This document shows positions 23,901 to 37,610 of a stretch of DNA of 64,000 nucleotides, piece by piece. Position 1 is the first letter of the stretch. The number at the start of each line of letters is the position of its first letter. The stretch is taken from positions 2,914,001-2,978,000 of the forward strand of contig JAMPIQ010000001.1 in assembly GCA_024699855.1 (NCBI GenBank), in the 5' to 3' direction. This DNA is from Aphelenchoides besseyi. Its lineage: Eukaryota > Nematoda > Chromadorea > Rhabditida > Aphelenchoididae. The notes under the pieces were generated by a model, which saw nothing but the letters and a program-made list of their open reading frames with translations, had not been told where the DNA came from and did no database searches. Made by a program: the position numbers and the translations under genes.

Positions 23901-26900
23901 CATTGCCGTGTGGCTTCCATTGGATCGGAATAGATTTTCAGTTCTTGAATTGAACCCTAGAACCAAGAAATTACTTGCCTTCGATTCCTCTAATGTCATG
24001 GTCGATTGTGGAGTGGAGGTCGTTGTTGTCGTGTTTTCAATTGTGACATTAACCGATTCACCGGTTAAACTCAAATTTGCAAATGTTCCTTCGTCATAAT
24101 AATCCGACAACGCGATTGGATTCACGCCTTTTTCCATGATCTCGGCAAGTCGTGCAGTTTCGCTGGCCGCATCACTGACTTCAATTTCACCGTTCACGTC
24201 CATTTCGTTTTGATTGACTTCAACGGGCCGCAATGTTGAACGGATCGTGGTCGTCTCTTCTTCTAATGAGTCGTTGTAAATCCAACTCTTCTCACGCATT
24301 TTGAAATGAGACCGATGATGACCGGGACGACGACCAGCCGAATGTTTTTCAGAGAAAACAAAGTTGGTGGCAATTAAGACGAACAGCAGAAGAATCGTAA
24401 GTCTTCCTCTGTCGTTTAACTGCAATCCCATTGTTCGCAGAGGTATACCCAGCTATGAAAATAGAGAATTTGAATGCGCAGTTGAACACGAACGCCAAAA
24501 CTGAGATGATTGGAAAGAAAGGTGGCAGTCAATAGGCCAAACAGCGTCAATGAGTAGGTGTGTACTCTGATGACATTTCACATATGCGCGAAAAACGGAA
24601 ATGTTGGCGTTGTCGCTATGAAAATTTAAAAGACACAGCTGAGTGATGGGACAGTTTATACGAAGGTCGGGGGTTTGTTGTTCGCATTTACGACTCATCG
24701 ACCATCGATAACACGAAAACGAGCGACGTGCTAAAGAAAACAAAAAAAAACTTCTGTGCATTTGCGGACGTTCGCTTTTTGTCGTTGAGAACCACAGAGC
24801 TAGTTTCCGCTTTGACCAATAAACAATCTTCACAGCTGATTGCCACGTTGTCGTAAGAGCCAAACGTGTAAATGAATGTACTCACAAACCTTCGAACTAA
24901 TCAATCAGATTGGTCAAGAACGTCATCAACTCAGAAGCCAATTCAATCTAATGATAAACCGCCACACACGTCAAATTGCTTATCTATCGTTGGGAATCGA
25001 CTGTTTGAATGTCATGGAATAAACAGTTGGAATGCGGATGATTGGAATAAGCGTAGAGATCGATGACGGACCTCATCAGTTCAATGGTCGTTTTTTCGGT
25101 CGAAAACGTTTCAACTCACAGTCAATAGCCGCTGCAATTCCAAACCCTCAGATTTCAATGCCCATCTTATTCATCTCAATAATCGAAACGATTGTTGATT
25201 CACCATATTCAGAATTCGGGGTTTGAGCGCGCAGAATCGTTAATCAAAATGATGAATTTTACCATTAGAACATAAACATTTAAGGTCAATGACCACAAAT
25301 CTTAGGAGCATTTTAAGGCGAAATTTGTCAACCCACTTGTTTCGTCGGTCAAAATAAACAAATCGTTTAAAAAGCGAAAATACACGTTTGGCTAATTCAA
25401 CAACAAGATAACTTTGCTTTATAATCAAACGACCTCCACTCCAAAAATCCTGAAACAGAAAACAAACCTCGAAACCACCGCCAACAATCATTCCCGCACT
25501 ACCGATATAAAGTTTTGTTGCATCGTCCATTTGCAATTGTGGCGGTTGTCTACGAACCTAAAGATTGTGTTGAATGATAGTTTGATTGTGTTCTTACTTG
25601 ACGAGTAGCATATCGCATACATCGGAAGTACAGGGCCACGGTATCGTCTTTTACTTCGATTGCAATCTGCGTCCATTGATTAGCTGAAACGTTCAGTAAA
25701 TTTCAAGACCGTGCAACCATCTTACTGAAAGCAGGAACAACAAACGATGCTATGACTCGTGATGTACTTTCAACTTCCGAATCGGTGTAGAGCAACGAAA
25801 TGTTTGTTTGAGAATCGGCTGAAAACTCGAATTATTCGATCTTTCGTCTTGTTGATTACCGGCCGCTTCCAATTTTACTCCCAAATCAACCACCGTGTCG
25901 AACTAAACATTTGAATTACATTTGTGAAGTTTGTAAAATCGATTTTAGATATCATTTAGAGTTCTTCTCACTGATAAACATGTTCAATTTGTCATCGGCC
26001 CATTTAACTTACTGCATTGAGAACCTAAACATCACTCGTCATTACCATCAAATCGTGTGTTCACTCACCGCAAACAGAAATCCGCCTCGATCATCACTCG
26101 GTTTGATTGACGCCAAAAAAGCAAAATCTCGGAAAAACATTCGTGGCAAATGGGCACGATAGGGAGTCACAATTTCAACTCCCCTCTAAACTTCTTTCAT
26201 GAAACTCTTTAAATTGTTATTTTACCTGAAGGCCGACAGCCGGTAGTCCATCGAGTCCTTTAGTGCGATAAACTCGGGGATCTGTTCCGATCAGATTCTG
26301 TAGAGGAACGAGCAAATCGACATCCGTTTCATCGTCTAGAAATCGTATAGTGTTCTCAGTACTGATTACAAAACAATTTGGTTTAGAGTGCTGTTTTTCT
26401 GCAAATGTTTTGGCTTTGCGTAAACTTTCTAATCTCTTTACGCTTTCAATCTTTTGCTTTTTTCGTCAAAAACTAACTGAAAGAACCGCAAAGTGCATCA
26501 TCCACAGATTATTGGACGTCAAACGGAAACGGAAATTGACGATCATCCCGAGAGGGTTGAGGAGTCAAAAGTTTTTGTTTTTTGTTGTTTTATAGTCGTA
26601 AATCAACTGTCGATATGCCTATGGTTTGTTTTGAACTATACGACTAAGAATGAACGAGTGTTCTGCTTACCGCCTGGAATCTCGAAGGCTCCGAAAGTGA
26701 GTGCAATGAAAAGAGCGAATAGAAGAAAATACGAACTGGTTCGATTCATTGCGTCGAACTGATGATCTTACGGTAGTGATATGACTTCCACGTCCACTGG
26801 CATTGCATTGGACGGGATAACCGACGATACAAACAGATCGAAAAAAGTTCTTAGATGACAAACAAAATCTCAGCATTCGAAGAAGAGGCACGTAAACACG

Positions 26901-29900
26901 ACAACATTTCTGTTTCTAATTTTTAAACTATACGAACAAACTGCGGGCATTCAGTCAGTCATAAGCGAAACAAAAGAGCAGTAGAAACAATCCAAAAAAT
27001 CTCATCGGCTTTTTAGTCCAAAACCGTTAGCTAAATGGTCACAACGAGGATGCTCCAATGCTCTCGAAAACGTTTGGACAACCAAAAACTTTCCTTCAAC
27101 GAGCGTATTCAGTCGGGAATCACGGACGAATAACGATATCTTATCGTTTTGTTTGCTCCAGACGTCGAAATCCGCTCCACTTTCGTCCTGACAGTAAACT
27201 GTAGATGACGGAAATGGTTTGATTTGGACGAAACGGTCGACCAACGAAGAAGTGAAAACAATCATAGGTCATAAAACGCAAGTTTCTGATTTATGTTCCT
27301 ACTTTCCAGCGGCTTCCAATTGTCAGATCGAATTACAAAAACTAATCCCCTCAATAAACGGTCAGTCGACGCGATTGGCCGCGCCGAAAATAACGACGAA
27401 GGTCACGAGAGAGATGAGTTATGGTCTCGATGCTTGAGTTCACACATTCCAACAATGGAGAGCTAAATGGAAGCTCAAGATCGAGATCCACTTAATCATT
27501 TCGTAGCGGCAGCGGATGTCCAATAATTCGTGGGCAATAAATAATGCAACGAGTCGATGAGTTTCGAGTAACAAGGTCAATGGCTTGCGATTTCAATTAC
27601 TTCGCATAGATTACGACTCAAACACACCATAGAAGAAAACAAGTGAACTGTCCAGTTTTCTGTTCGTCGAAGTGTACCAACTGGTCATTCAAGAAAGAAC
27701 AAAACGTGAAATCAAATTTGGCTTTTTCGTACCAAAATGCGGTAATCAACAAACTAGACGCTCAATTCTCGCGAAAGCAAATTTTGTCGTTTGCAAAACC
27801 CATTGAGCGTGCAGTACAATGAGGTAACGATGTAAAATCTATCTTTTACTTTTCAGTATCGCAAACACCCTTAAATCATGGTTTTTCTTGCCAGAGATGA
27901 GTTTTTGAAAAGAAATGCAAAGACGACAATGATGATTTCACGAATCGGAGGACGTTCGAATATAAAAGACGTGATTGAGGACGATTGAAGGGTCATTGGG
28001 CATTGTGTTTACAATCGTTGCACATGAATACGCGAAGCAAAGGCCAAGTATCCAGCAATCTCTTTGACCTAATACTTGAAAAGAATCAAGTGAAGGCTAC
28101 TCGAAATTAAAACGCGCAATGGATTATAAGCCGCACGAAACAAACGAGACGAGCGGTCAACATATGTGAGTTCAAAGGAAGTTTTTTTGTAGAAAACGGC
28201 TGAACAAGCATTCTTGTTTCGACCTTCAGGTCGCAACACCTTCGAACGATTGACAAGTTTTTAGCGTTAAAAGTGCCGACAACAATCATGGATCATTACA
28301 GTAAGTAGCCCACTCGAATGAATCATGTCCTTCGAAGAAAGTCGTTTTTCTCCTCTTTCCCGTAACTGTAATTGATAGTTAGAAGACGAGATTGTAGGGT
28401 TGAGCCGCTCCTCATGCTGCACAACCACCCCGTTTTCTCTAATTGGTTTTGAATTGCCGTGTTGGGGGGCGCAGTAGCCGCTCGTCAAAGTTCTTCGGCG
28501 ATCTGCGCTGGTAATAAAAATCAAAAATCGCTGATTCCGTCGCGAACTCAACGGTCCTGAACCTCTTGACATTCTTGTGCTCAAAAAACAAACGCAGCTT
28601 CAAAGGCGACAAAAGAGAATCAAATGGGCGTTACGAGTATCAATCAAACGTCTCGCTGTCGAAAAGGATTTTGTTTAACGTCAACGGTCCGCAAATCCCG
28701 AATTCAACGCGAAAAAACTACAACGAAAAGTTTCCTTTTAATTTCCGGTTGACCTCTTGGTCTCATTTAGCGTACAAAAGAATGACAATTAAAAGGAACT
28801 TGCAAAGTAGATTACTCACCTACAACATTTCCGAAATGACGTTGAACTTCCGGACAGACGTTGGCAATTACAGTGACATTGTCCACATTGATTTTGAATC
28901 CCGTATTCTTGTTTTTGGTTCGAGTTCCTTCGAGCAACAGCTGAAAACCGCGATTCGGTTTCGCTTTTGCTTCGGCAGTCAGTTTCTGCCAAACTCCTTG
29001 AGGCAAATCGCGAAGTTGTGCGTAGAACAACGGAACTGCTTGGTCCAATTCGTTACCTTCGAACAATAAACTCAACTTGAAAGTTCCTAGAAAAGATACT
29101 AATGTTGTTGTCTCGTGTTGTTGCAATAACCTTTAGATCCCGGAAAAACGATATAGTGCAATTGAATGCAGATTGCAGCACTTTTGCGTAAGTTGAAGAA
29201 CGGCGATTTCAGCAAGCCAAACGACGAAGCATTGCTATCCGAAGATCCTAAAGTGTCCAATCGCATTGAATGGCCCAAAACATAAATCGATCACTTTAAA
29301 CCACACAACACAATACTCACCATTTTCCGTTCGTACACGCGTCCAATCGTAAAGTCCGTTGGTGTCGGAAACATAATCACATTGACCTGGAGTTTCAAAG
29401 TCGCACTTCTCCACTAGTCCCTCACGTTCATCGACTACAACCTTTTTTAATTGACATAATATAAAAGCGTTACCTTGATCTGGAGTTCGAAAGTAGTGGG
29501 TTTCCGACCATTGACTTTCGCTTCCGCCTCGTATCATAACCCTCACTCGGTAGCCATAAAGTTGATTCGGTTCCAATTGATTAAGAGAAGCTTTTGGCGT
29601 TTCGGTTGTTAGCTTTTTGCGTTCAGACGTCGACAGCGCGGTATTCCAATATTCGACGTTGTAGAATCGCTGTTTAACTGACGGATCTGTTCGAGATGTG
29701 TCGACATTCAAATCTGTCCAGTAGACACGAACTTCACTAGGCGACAGAACGTCCGCTTTAAGACCGATCGGCGATTTAGCCGCATTCTGGTCATCTAAAC
29801 AGATGAGTAGATGTGTTCTTGAATGTTAAACAAACTGGGAAACGGAGTCGTTGATGCGGATAATAAGACCTTTTCGCTGTCCTCCCCTTGAGCTTCATTA

Positions 29901-30304
29901 TACGCAGTAATAGCGAAAATGTAAGTTTTATTTGGCTCTAAAGATAATTAGATTATCATAGGGTTTATAAAAAAGAACTCACTCAACCCATCGACTGTAA
30001 AAGAGTTCGTTTGTACACCCTCAATTATAAGTCGACGACTTGGTGTTTCGATACCAAAAGAAATCGTATAACCGCGCACAAGAATTTGGTTCGATGAAGA
30101 CGGAGGATTCCACCACAAAGTAATCGATTTGCTGTCCGCTTTTGCTTTCACGTTTTCCGGTGGATCAGGAACCCGCCATTCTGAACGTTTGCATTGACAA
30201 TCTTTTCGGATTCCGAAGTTACCTGATTGAGCCCAAACCGTTAAGATGGTGCAAAGAAAGAGTATAAACCCGTAAATCAAGCATCCAACTACTGAAGCAT
30301 TCAT
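20930..30304 (-). CDS. cle-1: Type XV/XVIII collagen with C-terminal endostatin, nested isoforms
   Basis: A secreted basement-membrane collagen. From the C-terminus: last exon 21004-20930 (ends NYDFDHLD), then the endostatin module (LHMIALNEPLRGDMGGVRGA, TTFRAFLSSRVQDLAKMVY, WHGSTQHGNRDGTFCDLW, CYRRLVVLCVE) in exons from about 21840 to 21053, preceded by a His-rich stretch. Interrupted Gly-X-Y segments lie at about 22540-23030 (GVKGEQGQKGQKGEQG, GPMGPQGLRGPPG). A Ser/Thr-rich region and a short-form start are at 24431. TSPN/laminin-G-like exons lie at 25480-26346 with a start at 26749, and FN3-FN3-MAM exons at 28820-30304 with a start at 30304. The three starts agree with what I recall of C. 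elegans cle-1. Not every internal exon boundary was resolved. Confidence 0.9.
23838..24431 (-). CDS. cle-1: Alternative start of the collagen, short isoform
   Basis: ATG 24431 encodes MGLQLNDRGRLTILLLFVLI then ATNFVFS, a third signal peptide in this gene. It is followed by a basic/acidic Ser/Thr-rich region (TTIRSTLRPVEVNQ; NTTTTTSTPQSTM) likely to carry O-glycans or glycosaminoglycans. The exon runs toward the triple-helical region. Whether longer isoforms also use part of this exon was not resolved. Confidence 0.75.
   Translation of the reverse strand: MGLQLNDRGRLTILLLFVLIATNFVFSEKHSAGRRPGHHRSHFKMREKSWIYNDSLEEETTTIRSTLRPVEVNQNEMDVNGEIEVSDAASETARLAEIMEKGVNPIALSDYYDEGTFANLSLTGESVNVTIENTTTTTSTPQSTMTLEESKASNFLVLGFNSRTENLFRSNGSHTAMRPGVGMKRFTVFENTNYSPF
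26671..26749 (-). CDS. cle-1: Alternative first exon of the collagen, TSPN isoform
   Basis: ATG 26749 encodes MNRTSSYFLLFALFIALTFG then AFEIPG, a textbook signal peptide with a cleavage site near Gly/Ala. It ends in phase 1 (GGC G|GTAAGC). The next exon (26346 down to about 26228) encodes DETDVDLLVPLQNLIGTDPR and VYRTKGLDGLPAVGLQ, typical of the TSPN/laminin-G region of collagens XV/XVIII. Confidence 0.85.
26750..28818 (-). other. Intron / internal promoter region of the collagen gene
   Basis: About 2 kb between the MAM exon and the TSPN-isoform first exon. I see no domain-like exon. Plus-strand frames here (27219-27437) are short and uncharacteristic. It should contain the promoter for the 26749 start. 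Confidence 0.45.
28820..30304 (-). CDS. cle-1: Long-isoform N-terminus of the collagen: signal peptide, two FN3, MAM
   Basis: ATG 30304 begins MNASVVGCLIYGFILFLCTI, a signal peptide. FN3 domain 1 follows (VPDPPENVKAKADSKSITLW ... VRGYTISFG), then FN3 domain 2 (IGLKADVLSPSEVRVYWTDL ... NQLYGYRVRVMIRGG). A MAM domain comes next (CDFETPGQCDYVSDTNG ... DWTRV, then FKLSLLFEGNELDQAVPLFY and GVWQKLTAEA...INVDNVTVIANVCPE). The last exon of this module ends in phase 1 at 28820 (GTA G|GTGAG). The exon at 26346 (ACGATGAAACGG...) accepts phase 1, as does the separate first exon at 26749-26671 (phase 1 end), which ties this module to the collagen gene. Confidence 0.8.
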
Positions 30305-31145
30305 CTTGTTTGATGAGTTTCAAACCTCGTCAATAATCTCATTCTCGTTTATCTCATAGGTGAATGGACCGAAACGTGGAGTTTGTCGGCTTCTGAACAT
30401 GAAATCAAAAAGTCTAAAGTTGAAAAAAACTCGCGACAAGATGGACAAAAAGACGATTGGCAGGAAGTAAAGCGGCAAATCTCGTGTAACTCAATCAACA
30501 TGTTGCAAGAAGAAGTCTGTTTATAAAATTCACACCTCCGCCTTTCAAACGAAGAAGTCAAGTTCGAACCAATTTGCATAAGTTAATCTGTCGCGGTACT
30601 ATGAAGTGCTTGTCAAACCGCCGCATTACAATCAACTCCGTTGGCCGCTTCGACGGTCATAAACTGTCGACCTTAAAACAGCGTTAAAATGGACACAGGA
30701 ATCGTCGGATGACACATAAAAAGACCACCGTGTAAGAGTAAACGGACCACACCTCAGCACCTGAGGTCGTTAAATGCGCAGTACAAAAAATTCGCCAACA
30801 ACGGAACTCAGCGAAATTATTTTGTTCATTCGAATAGATGGCACAAAACATTCACTGCGCAAGGCAGTTTACATGGCCCAACGAACACGATTTCCTTCTG
30901 TCAAGCGGCGAGCTTTTGTCTGCGCAACTAGTGAACCGAAATGTCGAGTCGCTAAATCGACAAATTGGATCCGTTCGGATTTGAAGCTCAACAATTATGG
31001 ACTTTCAATCTCTCGGTTTGTTTCCAACACTATGATTTTCAATTCATCAGCTAACAACAAATCATCCAACTTCGAACGAATCGTTCCTTTATTTAACAAT
31101 CATAAGAAACGATTTATTTTAAGGAGTATAAATAGAACAGACAAA
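30305..31145. other. Intergenic between collagen and proteasome gene
   Basis: This contains the 5' flank of the long collagen isoform and the 3' UTR of the proteasome alpha gene. The plus-strand frame 30774-31328 overlaps the proteasome exon in antisense and is not considered coding. Nothing else supported. Confidence 0.5.
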
Positions 31146-32467
<1,322 letters not shown>

Positions 32468-32966
32468 ATGGTTAGTTTCTTTCGATCTTTGAAACGTTCG
32501 ATTTGGGTTTTCAGGCTGGAATTGCACACAAGTTCGACAAGCCCGCCGAGGCTCAAGCTAACCATCGCATTCGCATTACTTTGACTTCTCAAAACGTCAA
32601 GGCATTGGAGAAAGGTAAATGAAGACGTGAACTTGTTGGCGAACTTATTTTTGTTTTTAGTCTGCGAGCAATTGATCACTCGCGCCAAGAACGAGCAACT
32701 TCAAGTCAAGGGCCCGGTTCGTATGCCGACCAAGACTCTTCGTATCACCACTCGCAAAACTCCTTGTGGTGAGGGTTCTAAGACTTGGGATCGTTTCCAG
32801 GTATGAATTGAAAAGGTTTGCGTGTTTGTAGTCCTTAGTATACTTTTAGATGCGCATTCATAAGCGTTTGATCAATTTGTTGAGCCCAAGTGACGTTTTG
32901 AAGAAAATCACCAGCATTTCAATCGAACCAGGAGTGGATGTTGAGGTCACCATTGCTGATCAGTGA
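32468..32966 (+). CDS. rps-20: 40S ribosomal protein S20 (uS10)
   Basis: The ATG stands alone in exon 1 (32468-32470) and is followed at once by a 44-bp intron. Exon 2 starts 32515 with [20 protein letters not shown] then [13 protein letters not shown]. Exon 3 encodes [20 protein letters not shown] and [20 protein letters not shown]. The last exon encodes [20 protein letters not shown], ending VEVTIADQ and TGA 32964-32966. About 118 aa, the usual length. It is a small-subunit head protein at the mRNA/tRNA path. A first exon holding only the start codon is common in ribosomal protein genes. Confidence 0.97.
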
Positions 32967-33150
32967 TGTTTTCAGGAACGTCATGGGCGGCTTCAACAAT
33001 CGACAACTTAATTAAGGGTGTTGTTATTGCTCTGTTGGCCATGGCCCCATTGTTTGTTTGTTAACCCATTAAAATTGTTTAAAAACTCGACAGATTTTAT
33101 TGAATTAAAACGAAAACACAAGTTTACATTGTTGACATCGGAATACACAA

Positions 33151-34077
33151 TCACGAAGCAGCGGTTTCCGGGTTATTCGGTTTCGTTATTTCGTTGGAGT
33201 TTGTTGAAGAGTTTTGTTTTACTTTTCGCAGTTTCTCTTGTTTCCGATATTTTGCTCGACTAGAATATCAAAGTCGATTGAAATCGAACAAACTGCTTTC
33301 AACTCACCGATTTTGGAACCAAACCTACAAAGCAAACGGTTATTACTTCTTTTTCTTGATGCAAAATCACCTGCACTCTCGCCTCCGTTAGATCGATTCG
33401 CATGGCAATTTCTTCGCGAGTGTAAATGTCCGGATAATGAGAACACGCAAACGAACGTTCCAACTCGCGAAGTTGCGATGGAGAGAATGTGGTGCGAATT
33501 CGACGTTGTTTGCGTCTTTCATTCGGATTCCCAACGAAACTCAATGTACCTCCTGAACACAAAGCATCAACTAGTGATGAACCGGGTAACGAAGCCATAA
33601 AAGCAGAGGCATTGTTGTTAACAGTTGAGCTCTGGGTTGTTGACTGATTGGTGGAATTTAAGTTCAATGAACTCGATGTCGGATAGAATTTGTATTGAAG
33701 TCCTAAACTCGAAATTCTCATTAGCCGTTTGCTAGTGGAATACCAGTGTTAAAGAACGCTTGTAATGGGTCGGTACTTTGTTTGTAATTCGCGGCTGCCG
33801 TTTGGGACGATGGCGTTTGATTTGCGTTATTCGTTTCGGTGGTCGCGTTGGAAGACAGCGATCTAAAATATGTGTAGGTGTATATGATTACTGGATTAAA
33901 AACAAACTGAAGTGACGAGTTGCCATTCAAACAGTAGGTGTTGGCGTAATGACCGTAGATGTTCGTTGCACTCGGAGTCACCGCGCCGGTCGTGTTTGAG
34001 TTCGGTACACCGGCAAAACTCACGAATGGATTCGGAATGTCCGTTGATGGTGAAGTGAAATAACTACCGTAATCCAT
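33151..34077 (-). CDS. ceh-17: Paired-like homeobox transcription factor, Phox2/CEH-17 type
   Basis: ATG 34077 starts [21 protein letters not shown] Ser/Asn/Thr-rich N-terminal region is followed by the homeodomain [20 protein letters not shown] then [20 protein letters not shown] and DLTEARVQ. Helix 3 is split by two introns: the exon ends VQ| at 33371, a 17-nt exon (33324-33308) encodes VWFQNR, and the last exon (33259-33151) continues [15 protein letters not shown] to the stop, ending NNPETAAS. Position 50 of the homeodomain is Gln. The [29 protein letters not shown] signature and the [10 protein letters not shown] start point to Phox2/CEH-17, a regulator of neuronal identity and axon growth. 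Confidence 0.88.
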
Positions 34078-34662
34078 TTCAACTTCTAAAACCCTCGAAT
34101 TACTGCAGTTTTAATTGAACTAAAGTTTATTGGCATATGAATCGAGTTAAAAAAGAAAGAATCGAGTGAAAGAACCAAAAATTCCAACTAATCGTGTTCA
34201 TTAAACCAAATTCAAAGACAAAAAGTGAAAAGCAACCGCAGTTTCTACAATTTGCCTTCTAATGGAATTGGTTTGGACTCGACGGCAATCCAATACTCTG
34301 CCGATAATTGCGAAGATGGCGGTTGGTCGGATTGAGTGCTGGAAGCAGATACTGTAACAAAACGAATTTTGGCATCGACGATTAGGGGGCGTTGAATAGG
34401 CGGTCGATAAATGTTGAAACAACAAAGTTTGACAAGTTGACATTACAAGATGAGGGATTATGTTCTTGATTGTGCGACGGCAATTGTCTGCGAATTGCTC
34501 GTTTAATTCGACGGCCAGTGCAATTCTGCTAATGAGCCAAGTGCGCTGCCCGATTTCACTCGACGATTGGGTTTGTCTGTTTCGAAACATTGCAATCGAC
34601 AAAGCTTATGTGTTCGAATAGTTTATTTCTTTCGTTGACTGCTAAGGTCAAAGTAATGAAAA
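34078..34662. other. Intergenic
   Basis: This lies between the homeobox gene start and the BTB gene stop on the same strand. The minus-strand open frame 34201-34602 has no recognisable domain or codon bias. Treated as 5' flank of the homeobox gene. Confidence 0.45.
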
Positions 34663-36435
34663 CTAATCAATTTGCTGAACTCGATTACGTTGTTCTCTAA
34701 ACCGTCGACATTCGTCTACAAGGTCGTGTAAAGAACGATCACTAATCTGTCTGATCCTTTTGTCCAACTTTCTAAACATCATTCACTATAGTATCAATTG
34801 TAAATAACAGGCAACTCACTGGTATTCCTCATCTTTCAACAGCTTGTCCACGTTGTCCAACTCATCGAATCTCTCGGACAATTCGGACAAACACATGGAC
34901 TTCAAAATCGGAAGTTGAAAGACCATCGACAAGAATAACATGTCTAATAACAATGAAGTTATGATACCACTTTTTGTATTCAACTCTGAACAAAGATATC
35001 GTTCACATGCTCGCTTTAATACCGGCAAATCGTTCAACTAAAATGATCAATAGACTTCTAAGAAAAATGCGAAGCTACCTCTGCATCGATAAGAAAATCA
35101 GCAAAATCTTCGACGTATTCCATTTGCGGCAAAGCAATTTTGTTGAAGTACATGTTGGCAAGCATCTGAAACAATATCATTACCAGTTGCATCAGCTTGT
35201 CCTATATTTACATCGTGTATTTCGGTCTTGTCATCTTCGGGACACTCAAACGCTTCTTCATTCGGATTTTCACCGTCCTCTTTTGTATCACTGCTTTCTA
35301 CCTGAAAGAATACAATAGTCGTACGTATATTGACAAAATGAAAACGAAACTTTTAGTGTCAACTGCGACCACAAACTTTTCTTGTTTGCACCAAAAAGCG
35401 GCGTTTGTGATCTTTTAGTTAGCTATTAATAGCTACATACCGTTTCCTCTTCATCCTCCACATCATCAGCACATGGAATAATTGAAGCTCGCCGTTCACA
35501 GGAATCGCAGCAAGACACTAGTAACTTTTTGAAAATGTGTTCACGTTGTCGTCCACTTCAAAACAATTCGCTTAAAATGAGGTCTTGAGTTGGACTCACG
35601 TTTCTTGAACATCGTCTGTGCTACTTAAACTCTCGTGTTCCATTACTCGATTGAATGCGCGCTCCAAATCAATTTTCATACAATTTGGTTGTCCTTCTGA
35701 TTGACTACGAGGTCTAAAGGAAAGTATCTTGACTAATCAAATACAAAACTACCTTTTAAAACTTTGTCGACTTTTGCGTTTCCAAACATTACTACAAGCT
35801 CGTGCTCGATAATTGCATGTCAGAAATGATTGAAAAGGTGTTGGCGATACGGCGTTAAGATATGCGTCCGTATTAAACAAAGAGGCAGCTAACTCCAGAA
35901 TCACAGAAATACGAACGATTTCGCCGATTCTTAAATTAACTGGCACCAATTCTACTTCTTGACCTCGATCAACTTCAAACTGAGCTTCATCTTGAATCAC
36001 ATGCGACTCCGAACCGTTTGATCCACGACCCAATTGTACCTGAGCTTGAATTTGAACACAACTTACAGGTCCTAAAAACTCTTTGTTCCACTGTTTCTAA
36101 ATGAATATACCGTCTACGTAATAAAGTGAAATAGCAACACATTTTGAATCGGTCTCTTGTTGGTTGCACTTTGACATAACGACTTTTGGCTTCTTTTCAT
36201 CCTCTTCGTCGTTCAAGTCCTCGAGATCCGGTTCGACATTTTGACTGGCTTGAATTCGTAAAGTCCATTGAAAAGAGACATGATCATGAACTGTCGAGAA
36301 TTTGGGAGATACACTCAAGATCGTAGAATCACTGGAATTAGAGCTCAACTGACGAAGTGTCGGTTTCACGGGCCAAATGTAACGAAACTTCAACGTCTTT
36401 TCTAACTCCGCTGAACCCCTGGCTGTTTCCATCAT
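34663..36435 (-). CDS. BTB/POZ-domain protein with MATH-like N-terminal region
   Basis: Several exons on the minus strand. The N-terminal part from ATG 36435 includes a MATH-like stretch (LEKTLKFRYIWPVKP ... FSTVHDHVSFQWTLRI ... SKCVAISLYYVDG ... VELVPVNLRIGEIVRISVIL). An acidic region follows near 35160-35320. The C-terminal half carries a BTB/BACK-like signature (MLANMYFNKIALPQMEYVED, FADFLIDAE then LPVLKRACERYLCSELN, SLLLDMLFLSMVFQLPILKS). The last exon encodes KLDKRIRQISDRSLHDLVDE and ends RVQQID at TAG 34663. BTB-MATH proteins are substrate adaptors for CUL3 ubiquitin ligases; that role is inferred. In-frame material up to 36722 may add upstream exons. A specific ortholog was not recognised. 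Confidence 0.6.
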
Positions 36436-36799
36436 CGCTATCGATTAAACGAGACCGAAAACTGACGTCTCGCTCTTGAATCACGCTTGTTGAAGCATTT
36501 ATGGACGAAATGAGTTGTCGATCGAAATTATTGCAAATCCACAATACTCGTTTGTTCATTGTTAATCGTCAACCGAAATTCAATGATAAAAGACGGAAGA
36601 ACAAACATAAGAGTGCGGACTCGTGAATAAAACGCGTAATAAATACCGGGATTTGAATTCATTTCGAATGTCAAAATGCCTTCAGATCGTTTCGTCAGTG
36701 CAAACAAAAAAGTTTGAACCACAAAATCATTTGCAAACGATGTCTAACAATCGTCAAACGAAGTATTTGCAGTCAAACATGAACTAAAGTAATTACTCA

Positions 36800-37610
36800 A
36801 TGTCATATGATTCATTTGTTCCTGTAGGCTTTTTGACAAATTCAATCGAAATTACGATGTTTTGCCGCTAAAAGAAACAACAACGATTAATCAGCTCAGG
36901 TTTCTATTAAGACGTATGTTGTTTCAACATTTCCATACTCTAGAAGCTGACCATTATTGCTTAAATGCTTACAAATACCTAAGGAACTGATGATTTGTAC
37001 CACCGAATACTTGTTTCTACTAATCTGCTCAAAAAGTTTCAACACCATCAGAATACAATTTTGTATAACGAATTGAATCTAAATCTGAGCATTAAGACTG
37101 AACATAGAAGTCTGACCTTGATAGGACGCAAAAGAATACGTGGAGCATTTATAACCTTTTTTTGATGGCATTCTCTTAGTTTTTTCGAATGTATTTCTAC
37201 TAATAAGATGTTGATGTTTGGGAGCTGAGCGGAAGCTTGTCATTCGGAAATTGCTTTTTGGTTAACCGCGGTAATTGGTAAATCGGTCTAAAGAACGTAT
37301 GCGACAATTAGGACTTACAAGTCTCTGTTTTAGGTTGTCTTTGTGGTTGATAACTGTGAGACTGAAGACCGCCCGCATTTCTCGGTCCTCGTTTTCTTTT
37401 GGCATTCGCTTTGGCTTTTTTGGATGGCGCGGGCAAATTTAATGCGCGAAAAGTCCCAAATGAGAGTGAGATAAAAAAAATTCTCGGCTTTGGCCCATTG
37501 TCGAGCATCCACGGACTAATTGCTAAACATTTTTTCAACTTTTAGCATCAGCTACCGTTTGCACGTTTCGGGCTTCGTCTGAGCGAACCAGCAGACTCAT
37601 CTTTTAAATC
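36800..37610 (-). CDS. Unresolved small minus-strand gene
   Basis: Several splice-competent segments exist but the model is uncertain. ATG near 37600 gives MSLLVRSDEARNVQT before a GTAGCT donor. An exon at about 37310-37515 is open in more than one frame (AKANAKRKRGPRNAGGLQSH in one, QWAKAENFFYLTLIWDFSRI in another). A segment near 37090-36975 is open (QNCILMVLKLFEQISRNKYS), and one near 36870-36805 encodes NIVISIEFVKKPTGTNESYD then IE and a stop. No domain recognised. It may be one gene or two. Confidence 0.3.

Noticed and set aside
28566..29069. Plus-strand 167-codon frame
   Set aside because: It is antisense to the MAM-domain exon of the collagen long isoform, whose minus-strand frame has the recognisable domain.
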